Assembly (NCBI GenBank): GCA_035525495.1
Contig: DATLED010000034.1
Location: 1 to 23,592 of the forward strand
Source of the DNA: DATLED01 sp035525495
GTDB lineage: Bacteria; Actinomycetota; Acidimicrobiia; Acidimicrobiales; CADCTF01
Direction: 5' to 3'
DNA: 23,592 nucleotides
Positions 15,604 to 21,969 of this stretch are shown here, piece after piece (within the stretch, counting starts at the first letter, position 1; the number at the start of each line of letters is the position of its first letter). The notes below the pieces were generated by a model, which had not been told where the DNA came from, did no database searches, and saw nothing but the letters and a program-made list of their open reading frames with translations. A program made the translations under genes and the position numbers.

Positions 15604-17463
15604 GTGGCTCCGTCTGGAACGACGCGCATCGCCGACCAGATCGGCCGCGTGCTCGGGGGGCGGTACCGACTCCTCGCTCCCATCGGCACCGGCGCGTCGG
15701 CCCACGTCTACGTGGCCGACGACGTCGAGTTGCACCGTCGCGTCGCCGTGAAGGTGCTCCATCCGGCGCTGGCCGAGGACGAGGCGTTCCTGCGCCGCTT
15801 CCGGGCCGAAGCGCGGGCCGTCGCCAACCTCCGTCATCCCCACGTGATGCAGGTCTTCGACTGGGGCCAGGACGCCGACGGGCCGTTCCTCGTGCTCGAG
15901 CATCTCAGCGGTGGATCGCTGCGAGACGTGCTCGACCGCGGCCACCTGTTGAGCCCGTCGCAGGCCTTGGCCGTCGGGCTGGAGGCGGCGCGTGGCCTCG
16001 ACTACGCGCACCGACGGGGCCTCGTCCATCGGGACATCAAGCCGGCGAACCTGCTGTTCGACGACGAGGGCCGCCTGTCGATCGCCGACTTCGGCCTGGC
16101 CCGGGCGCTGGCAGAGGCGGCGTGGACCGAGCCCGCGGGCGCGGTCCTCGGGACGGCCCGTTACGCGTCGCCAGAGCAGGCACGAGGCTCCTCGGTCGAC
16201 GGCAAGTCCGACGTGTACGCACTGGCGCTGACGCTCATCGAGTCGGTGACAGGGCGGGTGCCGTTCGCCGCCGACACCACGATCGCCACCTTGATGGGCC
16301 GCATCGACCGTCCCCTCGAGGTGTCGTCCGCGCTGGGTCCGTTGGTGGAGGCGTTGACGGCCGCGGGCGCCACCGATCCGGGAGCGCGCATCGATGCCGG
16401 CGAGCTCGCCCGGCGGCTCGAGGCGGCCGCCACCGAACTGCCTCGGCCGGCGCCGCTCCCCCTGACCGAGGCCGTCCCGCCGACGCCGATTGCCCTCCGG
16501 GTGCCCGACGACGTCACGGTGATCGGTCGGGTCCATGACGTCGAGGACCAAGCGCCACCGGTAGTGGACGACCCGGCCGTTCGTCGCCGCCGTTGGTGGC
16601 CGAAGGTCCTGGCGGCACTCGTGGTGGTGGCCGCGCTGATCGGGGGCGGGCTGGCGCTGGCCGCGGCGACCAAGCCGACCTACGTCGTGCCGGAGCTCTC
16701 CGGCAAGACGCTGCCTGACGCCCGCCGGCTCGTCTCCGGGAAGCAGGACTTCGAGGTCGTGAAGGGGTCGTCGGCGTTCTCCGAGACCGTCGACCGGGGC
16801 CTCATCCTCGACCAGTCGCCGCTGCCCAAGGACGAGCTCAAGGAGGGCGGGACGATCCGTGTGCGGGTGTCCGCCGGGCCCGAGCCACGGCAGCTGCCCG
16901 ACCTGTCCGGCAAGACCCGCGGCGAGGTGCAGACGATCCTCGACGGCCTGCGGCTGGTGCTCGCCCCCCGCAGCGAGTTCAGCGACGCCGTTCCCAAGGA
17001 TGTGGTCGTCGACTGGACGCCGCGGAACGCGCGCATCCCGCGCGAGGGCACGGTGACGGTCACGTTCTCGGGCGGGAAGGAGCCGAAGCCGGTGCCGTCG
17101 CTCGTCGACAAGCTCTACGACGAGGCGGTGAAGATCCTCCAGGGGCTGGGCTTCGGCGCAGGCAAGGAGGAGGCGTTCAGCGACAAGGTGAAAGCGGGTT
17201 CGGTCATCACGACCAAGCCCGAGCCGGGATCTCCGACGGAGCCGGGTTCACAGGTCGTGCTCGTCGTGTCGAAGGGGCCGGAGCAGGTCGAGGTGCCGCA
17301 GCTGAACGGGCTGTCCGAGGACGAGGCCCAGTCCCGGCTCGAGTCGGTCGGGCTGCGACTCGGTGATCGCTTCGGTCCGCCCAAACGTCGGGTGTTCGCC
17401 TCACTGCCCCGCGCCGGCGCCAAGGTGGACAAGGGCTCGTCCGTCGACATCTACCTGGGCTGA
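15604..17463 (+). CDS. PASTA-domain Ser/Thr protein kinase (PknB type)
   Basis: The protein has 619 aa. A cytosolic Hanks kinase domain comes first: Gly loop IGTGASAHVYVA (27-38), K50 in VAVKVL, catalytic HRDIKPANLLF (142-152), D162FG and the GTARYASPEQ activation segment. A Pro-rich linker and one membrane helix (about 334-356) follow. Four extracellular PASTA repeats start near 360, 429, 497 and 564 (VVPELSGKTL, QLPDLSGKTR, PVPSLVDKLY, EVPQLNGLSE). PASTA domains sense muropeptides or lipid II, and such kinases control cell-wall growth and division. Here it is not in the usual ftsW/pbp cluster but alone after ligA. All catalytic residues are present. It ends two bases before a long hairpin. 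Confidence 0.93.
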   Translation: MAPSGTTRIADQIGRVLGGRYRLLAPIGTGASAHVYVADDVELHRRVAVKVLHPALAEDEAFLRRFRAEARAVANLRHPHVMQVFDWGQDADGPFLVLEHLSGGSLRDVLDRGHLLSPSQALAVGLEAARGLDYAHRRGLVHRDIKPANLLFDDEGRLSIADFGLARALAEAAWTEPAGAVLGTARYASPEQARGSSVDGKSDVYALALTLIESVTGRVPFAADTTIATLMGRIDRPLEVSSALGPLVEALTAAGATDPGARIDAGELARRLEAAATELPRPAPLPLTEAVPPTPIALRVPDDVTVIGRVHDVEDQAPPVVDDPAVRRRRWWPKVLAALVVVAALIGGGLALAAATKPTYVVPELSGKTLPDARRLVSGKQDFEVVKGSSAFSETVDRGLILDQSPLPKDELKEGGTIRVRVSAGPEPRQLPDLSGKTRGEVQTILDGLRLVLAPRSEFSDAVPKDVVVDWTPRNARIPREGTVTVTFSGGKEPKPVPSLVDKLYDEAVKILQGLGFGAGKEEAFSDKVKAGSVITTKPEPGSPTEPGSQVVLVVSKGPEQVEVPQLNGLSEDEAQSRLESVGLRLGDRFGPPKRRVFASLPRAGAKVDKGSSVDIYLG

Positions 17464-17465
17464 AA

Positions 17466-17516
17466 CGTTCTGGGTGGGCTGATCGACCGCTCCGGTCGAT
17501 CAGCCCACCCAGAACG
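17466..17516 (+). terminator. long terminator-like hairpin (24-bp perfect stem, 3-nt loop)
   Basis: Arms 17466-17489 and 17493-17516 are perfectly complementary around the loop CTC. It begins 3 nt after the kinase stop codon. No T-tract follows (the next bases are CCAAATTGACC). The -35 of the next gene begins only 5 nt later. Confidence 0.75.
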
Positions 17517-17521
17517 CCAAA

Positions 17522-17550
17522 TTGACCTCCGCGGCGGGGTTTGCAAGCCT
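17522..17550 (+). promoter_or_regulatory. putative promoter of the SDR gene
   Basis: TTGACC (17522-17527), a 17-nt spacer and AAGCCT (17545-17550) would give an mRNA with a leader of about 30 nt. That leader contains a full GGAGGT Shine-Dalgarno sequence (17576-17581), 6 nt before the ATG. This contrasts with the leaderless genes elsewhere in the window. Confidence 0.4.
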
Positions 17551-17587
17551 CGCTGCCTCGTCTTCAACGTTCTTCGGAGGTCGTTCC

Positions 17588-18466
17588 ATGGGTGCTCTCG
17601 ACGGTCGGGTCGCCATCATCACCGGCGCCGGTCGCGGCATCGGCCGCGAGCACGCGCTGCTCTTCGCAAGCGAGGGCGCCAAGGTCGTCGTGAACGACCT
17701 CGGGGGTGCCATCGACGGCTCCGGCGACGATCGCTCGCCGGCGCAGCAGGTGGTCGACGAGATCGAGGAGATGGGCGGCGAGGCCGTCGCCAATGGCGAC
17801 GACATCACCGACTGGGAGGGCGGCCAGCGGCTCGTCAACACCGCCGTCGAAGCCTTCGGCGACCTCCACGTGCTGGTGAACAACGCCGGCATCCTGCGCG
17901 ACCGGGTGCTGGTGAACATGACCGAGGAGGAGTGGGACAGCGTCATCAACGTCCACCTCAAGGGCCACTTCGTCCCGACCCGCTGGGCCGCCGCCTACTG
18001 GCGTGAGCAGTCCAAGGCGGGCAAGGAGGTCAAGGCCAACATCATCAACACCTCGTCGACCTCGGGCCTGTTGGGCAATCCCGGGCAGACGAACTACGGC
18101 GCCGCCAAGGCCGGCATCGGCGCCTTCACGGTGATCTGCGCCCAGGAGCTCGCCCGCTACGGCGTGCGGGCCAACGCCATCGCCCCGGCCGCCCGCACCC
18201 GCATGACCGAAGCGACACCAGGGCTCGGCGAGATCGTCAAGGCCCCGGAGGACCCGGGCAAGTTCGACGTCTGGAACCCCGCCAACATCTCCCCGCTGGT
18301 GGCGTACCTGGCGACCGAGGGCTGCGGGGCGCAGGGCAAGGTCTTCTTCGTCCAGGGCGGCGCGATCAAGCTCTTCCAGGGCTGGACGATGACCGAGGGC
18401 ATCGAGAGGAACGACCGCTGGACCGTCGCCGAGCTCGAGTCGGAGATGAAGAAGCTCGTCAGCTGA
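17588..18466 (+). CDS. short-chain dehydrogenase/reductase (3-hydroxyacyl-CoA or hydroxysteroid type)
   Basis: This 292-aa Rossmann-fold oxidoreductase has cofactor motif TGAGRGIG (12-19), NNAG (98-101), a catalytic Ser in the STSG stretch (157-160), and Y170-x3-K174 in NYGAAKAG. N37-D38 (VVVNDLGG) at the end of beta-2 suggests NAD(H) preference, as in the peroxisomal multifunctional enzyme type 2 branch. That branch shares the long GGAIDGSGDDRSPAQQVVDEI insertion and AIAPAARTRMTE. Likely substrates are 3-hydroxyacyl-CoA or steroid-type intermediates, but these cannot be read from sequence. The ATG at 17588 has an optimal GGAGGT. It is flanked by a strong upstream hairpin and a repeat-rich gap, so it is probably monocistronic. 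Confidence 0.9.
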   Translation: MGALDGRVAIITGAGRGIGREHALLFASEGAKVVVNDLGGAIDGSGDDRSPAQQVVDEIEEMGGEAVANGDDITDWEGGQRLVNTAVEAFGDLHVLVNNAGILRDRVLVNMTEEEWDSVINVHLKGHFVPTRWAAAYWREQSKAGKEVKANIINTSSTSGLLGNPGQTNYGAAKAGIGAFTVICAQELARYGVRANAIAPAARTRMTEATPGLGEIVKAPEDPGKFDVWNPANISPLVAYLATEGCGAQGKVFFVQGGAIKLFQGWTMTEGIERNDRWTVAELESEMKKLVS

Positions 18467-18539
18467 AGCCCCCGCCGGCCACCCGCACGGATCGGGTGAC
18501 TAGTCCGTTCGGGCCATTTGTCATTTGGTTCTACGAGAA

Positions 18540-18651
18540 CTGCGGCGGTCTGGGTAGCGTCCAGGCGAAGACGCCGCAGGGCCAGAAGGGGTGGCGTTGC
18601 TGAGGCAGCGTTCCCCAGCCGCTGCCGGTGCCGCCGCCCCCTCTGGCCCTG
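18540..18651. repeat. nested inverted repeats, possible structured RNA or terminator
   Basis: Three stems can be read: 18540-18547 with 18572-18579 (8 bp); 18577-18586 with 18642-18651 (10 bp); and 18604-18610 with 18620-18626 (7 bp, loop of 9), which is nested inside the second. The first and second share bases 18577-18579, so they are partly exclusive. The TAGCGT at 18555-18560 could start a transcript near 18567. Confidence 0.45.
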
Positions 18652-18672
18652 TGTCGTCTGTCTGGCTCGGCT

Positions 18673-18760
18673 TGTCGGTCTCGCTCTGCGGCGGGGGCCC
18701 TTCGGGCGGGGGGCCTTGCCGCTCGACTGCCGGCTGCTCGCTGGCGCTCCCGACGCCGGC
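18673..18760 (+). repeat. dispersed intergenic repeat, copy 1
   Basis: This 88-bp element shares three blocks with 23035-23129: an identical 18-bp left end (18673-18690), TGCCGCTC (18717-18724), and a right end of about 32 bp with one indel and one T/C change. The right end forms a 7-bp hairpin with loop CTCCCGA (18740-18760). The single base change against copy 2 keeps pairing as G-U. Confidence 0.75.
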
Positions 18761-18763
18761 GGG

Positions 18764-18769
18764 TAGGTT
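18764..18769 (+). promoter_or_regulatory. putative -10 (TAGGTT) of the MFS gene
   Basis: TAGGTT starts 4 bp after the repeat and ends 16 nt before the ATG at 18786, which would give a leader of about 10 nt without a Shine-Dalgarno sequence. Support is modest. Confidence 0.3.
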
Positions 18770-18785
18770 CACCCCACCACCCACG

Positions 18786-20303
18786 ATGACTTCTGCTCGA
18801 GACCAGCATCCGCGCACGTCGAACGAGACGTTGAGCCTGGGGTATGCCGGCGAGTCGGAGGCGATCTCGGTACCGTGGCCGATCCTGCTGCGCAACCGGC
18901 TCACGGAGAAGGCGCACGGCAGCGACCGCTTCCGCTGGTGGGTGCTCTGGACGGTCCTCGCCGGCCTCTTCAGCGTCAACGTGACCTTCACGATCTTCGC
19001 CGTCGCCCTGCCCCGAATCGCCCGGGACTTCGGCACCTCCACCAACACCCTCACCTGGGTCATCACCGGGCCGCTGCTGGCGTTCGGCATCGTCGCCCCC
19101 GTCCTCGGCAAGGTCGGCGACCTCAAGGGCCACCGCCGCCTCTATCTCCTCGGACTGGCCGGTGCCAGCATCTTCGCCGCCCTCAGCGCCATCGCCTGGA
19201 GCGCCACCGCCCTCATCGTCATCCGCACCCTCAGCGCCGTCGAGGGCGCGGCGACCGGCGCCAGCTCGATGGCGCTCATCTTCAGCGAGTTCGACCGCGA
19301 CGACCGCGTCAAGGCCATGGGCTGGTGGTCGCTCGTCGGCGCCGGCGGGCCGGTCATCGGCGTCGCCATCGGCGGTCCGCTCATCGAAGCCGTCGGCTGG
19401 CGATGGATCTTCGTCGGCCAGATCCCCCTCACGATCGCCGCGCTCGGCCTGGCCTTCGCCGTGCTCCGCGAGACGCCCCGAGGTGATCAGCATCGCCTCG
19501 ACTGGGCGGGCGCGGTGACGCTGGCATTCGGGATCACGAGCTTCCTGTTCGCCCTCAACCGCGGTCCCGAGTGGGGCTGGTCGCATCCGCTGGTCATCGG
19601 CGCGTTCGTGTTCGCGCCGGTCGCCCTCGCCGCCTTCGTCGTCGCGGAGCGTCGCGCCGACGAGCCGCTCCTGCCGCTCGACATCATCCGCCGTCGGAAC
19701 TTCAGCCTGCCCATCGGCGCGCAGATGTTCTCGAACTTCGCCTACATGGGCGGGTTCATCCTCGCCCCGACGCTGCTCGCCCGGATGTTCGGCTACGGCG
19801 AGTCGAAGATCGGGTTCTTCGTCCTCGCGCGTCCGCTGACGTTCTCCATCGCGGCCCCTGTTGCCGGTTACCTCGCCGTCAAGATCGGCGAACGCACGGC
19901 CGCCGTCGCCGGCACCCTCACCGTCGTCGGCTCGATGCTCGCCTTCGCCACGATCACGCCGTCGGCCGGCGACGTGTTCATCATCGGTGCGCTCGCCCTG
20001 AGCGGCGTCGGGCTCGGGATGGCGAGCCCGTCGATCAGCTCCAGCGTCGCCAACTCGGTCGACGAGGAGTCCCTCGGCATCGCCAGTGCCGCCCAACAGC
20101 TCGTGACCCAGGTCGGCGTCGTGGCCGGAATCCAGCTCATGAGCACGATCCAGGCCTCACGGGAGGCGAGCGATGGGCTCGCGGGATCGTTCCGGGCGGC
20201 CTACCTCGTGGGCGCCGGCGTCTGCGGGCTCGGGGTCATCTGCGCCATGTTCCTCCGGAGCGCGCAACGGGGCGCCCCGGAGGGCGCCCCGATGTCGGTC
20301 TGA
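18786..20303 (+). CDS. MFS transporter, DHA2 (EmrB/QacA) drug-efflux type
   Basis: This 505-aa inner-membrane protein has about 14 predicted hydrophobic helices after a hydrophilic N-terminus of about 55 residues. Motif A-like GKVGDLKGHRRLYLLGL lies after helix 2, and WWSLVGAGGPVIGVAIGGPLIEAVGWRWIFVGQIP is the motif C region that marks proton-coupled antiporters. The second half continues with GVGLGMASPSISSSVAN. DHA2 members export drugs, lipids or other amphipathic compounds using the proton gradient; the substrate here is unknown. The ATG at 18786 is chosen because the upstream in-frame part to 18591 translates the repeat region. Repeat fragments lie on both sides of the gene. It converges with the SCP2 gene. 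Confidence 0.9.
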   Translation: MTSARDQHPRTSNETLSLGYAGESEAISVPWPILLRNRLTEKAHGSDRFRWWVLWTVLAGLFSVNVTFTIFAVALPRIARDFGTSTNTLTWVITGPLLAFGIVAPVLGKVGDLKGHRRLYLLGLAGASIFAALSAIAWSATALIVIRTLSAVEGAATGASSMALIFSEFDRDDRVKAMGWWSLVGAGGPVIGVAIGGPLIEAVGWRWIFVGQIPLTIAALGLAFAVLRETPRGDQHRLDWAGAVTLAFGITSFLFALNRGPEWGWSHPLVIGAFVFAPVALAAFVVAERRADEPLLPLDIIRRRNFSLPIGAQMFSNFAYMGGFILAPTLLARMFGYGESKIGFFVLARPLTFSIAAPVAGYLAVKIGERTAAVAGTLTVVGSMLAFATITPSAGDVFIIGALALSGVGLGMASPSISSSVANSVDEESLGIASAAQQLVTQVGVVAGIQLMSTIQASREASDGLAGSFRAAYLVGAGVCGLGVICAMFLRSAQRGAPEGAPMSV

Positions 20304-20327
20304 TCAGCGACGCAGAGCGAGGCCGAC
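20294..20327 (+). terminator. hairpin at the MFS stop, carrying an inverted 16-bp repeat fragment
   Basis: Arms 20294-20301 and 20320-20327 form 8 pairs including one G-U. The arm and loop section 20312-20327 matches the reverse complement of the dispersed repeat's left end at 15 of 16 positions. There is no T-tract. Confidence 0.35.
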
Positions 20328-20347
20328 GAAACAGCTGAAGCGAACTC

Positions 20348-20755
20348 CTACTCCGTGATCTCGGAGATCTTGGCGGCCATCTCGGTCGCCGTCGCATCCG
20401 GAGCCCCACCCTGCATGGCCATCAGCTTGGTCATGTCGCCCTCGACCTTGATCTGACCGGACATGAAGGCCTGCATCCCGGCCTGTGGGTTGTTGTCGAC
20501 GAAGATCGCCTTGGCGACCGAGTAGGGGACCGTCAGCTTCACCTCGGCGCCGTCGATGTGGCCCTCCTCCATCTCCATCTCGCCCGAGGTGGTGTCGATG
20601 TGGGTGTTGAGGGTGCCATCACCGAACGGCACGTCGGTGATGACCTGGTTCATCTTCATCGGGGCGGGGGCGGCGCCACCCTTGCCGCGGAACTCCTCGC
20701 GGATCTTGCGGGCTTCCTCCATCCACTCCGGGCTGAGGAACGGGTACTTCGGCAA
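20348..20755 (-). CDS. SCP2 sterol-binding domain protein
   Basis: This 135-aa soluble protein corresponds to one SCP2-type lipid-binding domain. Visible family features are IDTTSGEMEMEEGHIDGAEVKLTVPYSVAKAIF and the closing amphipathic segment PQAGMQAFMSGQIKVEGDMTKLM. SCP2 domains hold sterols or fatty acyl groups in a hydrophobic tunnel. The start is a TTG at 20755, supported by a perfect AAGGAGA Shine-Dalgarno sequence (20767-20761) 5 nt upstream and by the natural opening MPKYPFLSPEWMEEARKI. It lies 24 nt downstream of tetR on the same strand, so both are probably one autoregulated lipid-related unit. It converges with the MFS gene across 44 nt. Confidence 0.88.
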   Translation of the reverse strand: MPKYPFLSPEWMEEARKIREEFRGKGGAAPAPMKMNQVITDVPFGDGTLNTHIDTTSGEMEMEEGHIDGAEVKLTVPYSVAKAIFVDNNPQAGMQAFMSGQIKVEGDMTKLMAMQGGAPDATATEMAAKISEITE

Positions 20756-20779
20756 GGCGGTCTCCTTGGGTCAGAGGGG

Positions 20780-21502
20780 TCAGAGAGTTTCTGCACGGAG
20801 GACGCTAGTAGTCGCGCCCGAACCGGACAAGGCGGCCGAGAGGCCGACCAGACCCTGCGCCGGTCCCCCCTCGGACCCGGCGGCGATCTCGTCGGACGCC
20901 GCCAACGAGCGGACGACGAAGCGTCCGGCGAAGCTCGCCAGCTCCTCGAGCGGACGGTCGATCCGGCCGGTCCGGTGAAGCTGGCTGAACGACGACACCG
21001 TGCCCACGACGCCCCAGGCCAGCATCAACGGGTCGTCCTCGCGGATGAGCCCGTCGGCGATGCCGGCCTCGATGTGGCGCGCCGTGTCGCCGGCATGGAC
21101 GTCGCCGCCTGCCCGCAGGAGCTTGGTGAGCTGCGGGCCGAGGGTCTCGAAGTCGGTCAGGGAGTAGAGGCGCCGATGCTCACCCATGAACCGGATCGAC
21201 GCCTCGGTGCCCTGGCGCAGGCGGACCAGCGGGTTGGCCGTCGCGTCGATGGCCGACTGTTGCTGCTTTCGCATCGTGAGGCGAGTCCGCTCGATGAGCT
21301 CCTTGAAGACCGCTTCCTTGTTCTCGAAGTACCAGTAGAAGAGCCCCTTGGCCACGCCCGCCGATCGCACGATGTCGATGACTCGCGTCTCCGCGTAGCC
21401 CCGCTCCGCGAACAGTTCGGCCGCGTGGTCGAGCAGCTGCTGCTTGCGCTCCTGGCCCTGCCGGGTCAGATGGCGATCGCCGTCGTCTTCCTTCACCACC
21501 AC
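20780..21502 (-). CDS. TetR-family transcriptional regulator
   Basis: The protein has 240 aa. The N-terminal helix-turn-helix is canonical: RKQQLLDHAAELFAERGYAE, IVRSAGVAKGLFYWYFENKEAVFKELIE. The C-terminal ligand and dimerisation region is divergent, as usual. Three consecutive GTG codons (21502, 21499, 21496) could start it. I chose the first, which follows a G-rich GGGGGGA. Its promoter and an 8+4+8 palindrome lie between it and the divergent ferredoxin gene, which suggests it represses both itself and that gene. The downstream SCP2 gene suggests a lipid or acyl-CoA ligand, but this is inference. Confidence 0.9.
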   Translation of the reverse strand: MVVKEDDGDRHLTRQGQERKQQLLDHAAELFAERGYAETRVIDIVRSAGVAKGLFYWYFENKEAVFKELIERTRLTMRKQQQSAIDATANPLVRLRQGTEASIRFMGEHRRLYSLTDFETLGPQLTKLLRAGGDVHAGDTARHIEAGIADGLIREDDPLMLAWGVVGTVSSFSQLHRTGRIDRPLEELASFAGRFVVRSLAASDEIAAGSEGGPAQGLVGLSAALSGSGATTSVLRAETL

Positions 21503-21529
21503 GCGTCCCCCCAGGTTCGCCGAGTCGAG

Positions 21530-21558
21530 ATCCGACCACGTCTTGACCAGAGGGTCAA
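21530..21558 (-). promoter_or_regulatory. putative tetR promoter (TTGACC-17-TCGGAT)
   Basis: On the minus strand TTGACC (21558-21553) is separated by 17 nt from TCGGAT (21535-21530). The -35 lies inside the palindromic operator, which would allow autorepression. The leader would be about 20 nt with a G-rich ribosome site. Confidence 0.45.
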
Positions 21559-21560
21559 GA
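21541..21560. promoter_or_regulatory. palindromic TetR-type operator
   Basis: Perfect 8-bp arms TCTTGACC (21541-21548) and GGTCAAGA (21553-21560) flank the spacer AGAG. The 20-bp size fits a TetR dimer site. It overlaps the -35 of tetR and lies just upstream of the TACGCT -10 of the ferredoxin gene. Confidence 0.65.
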
Positions 21561-21576
21561 GCGATCACGAGACGGC

Positions 21577-21582
21577 TACGCT
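21577..21582 (+). promoter_or_regulatory. putative leaderless -10 (TACGCT) of the ferredoxin gene
   Basis: TACGCT ends 7 nt before the ATG at 21590. The operator ends 16 bp upstream of it, where bound repressor would block RNA polymerase. Confidence 0.55.
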
Positions 21583-21589
21583 CCGCGCC

Positions 21590-21931
21590 ATGAGCGACCT
21601 CGCGAGCGAGTCGTCGATGCAGGGCGCCGCAACCCGTCCCCAGCGGCTCGAGCACCGCGAGCGGAACCCGAAGTGGAAGCACGCCCCCTTCCGCATCGAG
21701 ATGTCGGAGTGCATCAACTGCGACACCTGCCTCCGTCACTGCCCGCCGCAGTTCGGCGCCATCTTCAACCACGGCATCGACGTGATCATCATCCCGGAGC
21801 TCTGCTCGGGCTGCAAGAAGTGCCTGCCTCCTGTGTGCCCGGTCGACTGCATCTACGAGGACCCCGACTGGAAGCCGGCAAGCGAGGACTGGTGGTCCGA
21901 GCCGCTCGAGAACGAGGACCCGTACACGTGA
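21590..21931 (+). CDS. ferredoxin-like protein with two 4Fe-4S motifs
   Basis: This 113-aa electron carrier has two cluster motifs. The first is C41INC44DTC47LRHC51P, the standard CxxCxxCxxxCP. The second is C72SGC75KKC78LPPVC83P, with four rather than three residues before the last Cys, followed by an extra C87. A 38-residue N-terminal extension and an acidic Trp-rich tail (EDWWSEPLENEDPYT) frame the fold. The redox partner is unknown. The gene is divergent from tetR across the operator. Its TGA overlaps the ATG of a 12-codon mini-ORF that leads to the hydrolase start, so it probably forms a transcription unit with the hydrolase. Confidence 0.88.
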   Translation: MSDLASESSMQGAATRPQRLEHRERNPKWKHAPFRIEMSECINCDTCLRHCPPQFGAIFNHGIDVIIIPELCSGCKKCLPPVCPVDCIYEDPDWKPASEDWWSEPLENEDPYT

Positions 21932-21969
21932 TGAGCCTGCGAATCGGCCCGCCGGCCCAGAGGCAGTGA
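21931..21969 (+). other. 12-codon mini-ORF bridging ferredoxin and hydrolase genes
   Basis: ATG at 21931 overlaps the ferredoxin stop (TGATG). It reads MSLRIGPPAQRQ and ends at TGA 21967-21969, which overlaps the hydrolase GTG as GTGA. It fills the entire intergenic gap, so ribosomes could move from one gene to the next by successive reinitiation. It could also be chance. It encodes no recognisable domain. Confidence 0.4.

Larger units (their letters stand above)
18467..18785. other. 319-bp intergenic region rich in hairpins and a dispersed repeat
   Basis: No convincing gene is present. The first 70 bases include a less GC-rich stretch (18513-18538) with a CATTTG direct repeat and GTTCT-ACG-AGAAC. 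A TAGCGT hexamer lies at 18555. Nested inverted repeats follow at 18540-18651, then a copy of an intergenic repeat at 18673-18760, then TAGGTT before the MFS start. Confidence 0.6.

Noticed and set aside
18518..18766. 82-codon open frame in the SDR-MFS gap
   Set aside because: Its translation is Arg-rich and low in complexity and covers the hairpins and the repeat. It has no ribosome site, so the open frame is a by-product of high GC.
18591..18785. Upstream extension of the MFS protein
   Set aside because: The extra 65 residues translate the dispersed repeat, and the ATG at 18786 gives a normal DHA2 N-terminus.
18673..20327. MFS gene as a mobile cassette with inverted ends
   Set aside because: No transposase, no target duplication, and the right fragment is only 16 bp. 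The repeat also occurs alone between gatC and gatA, so a dispersed element is the better explanation.
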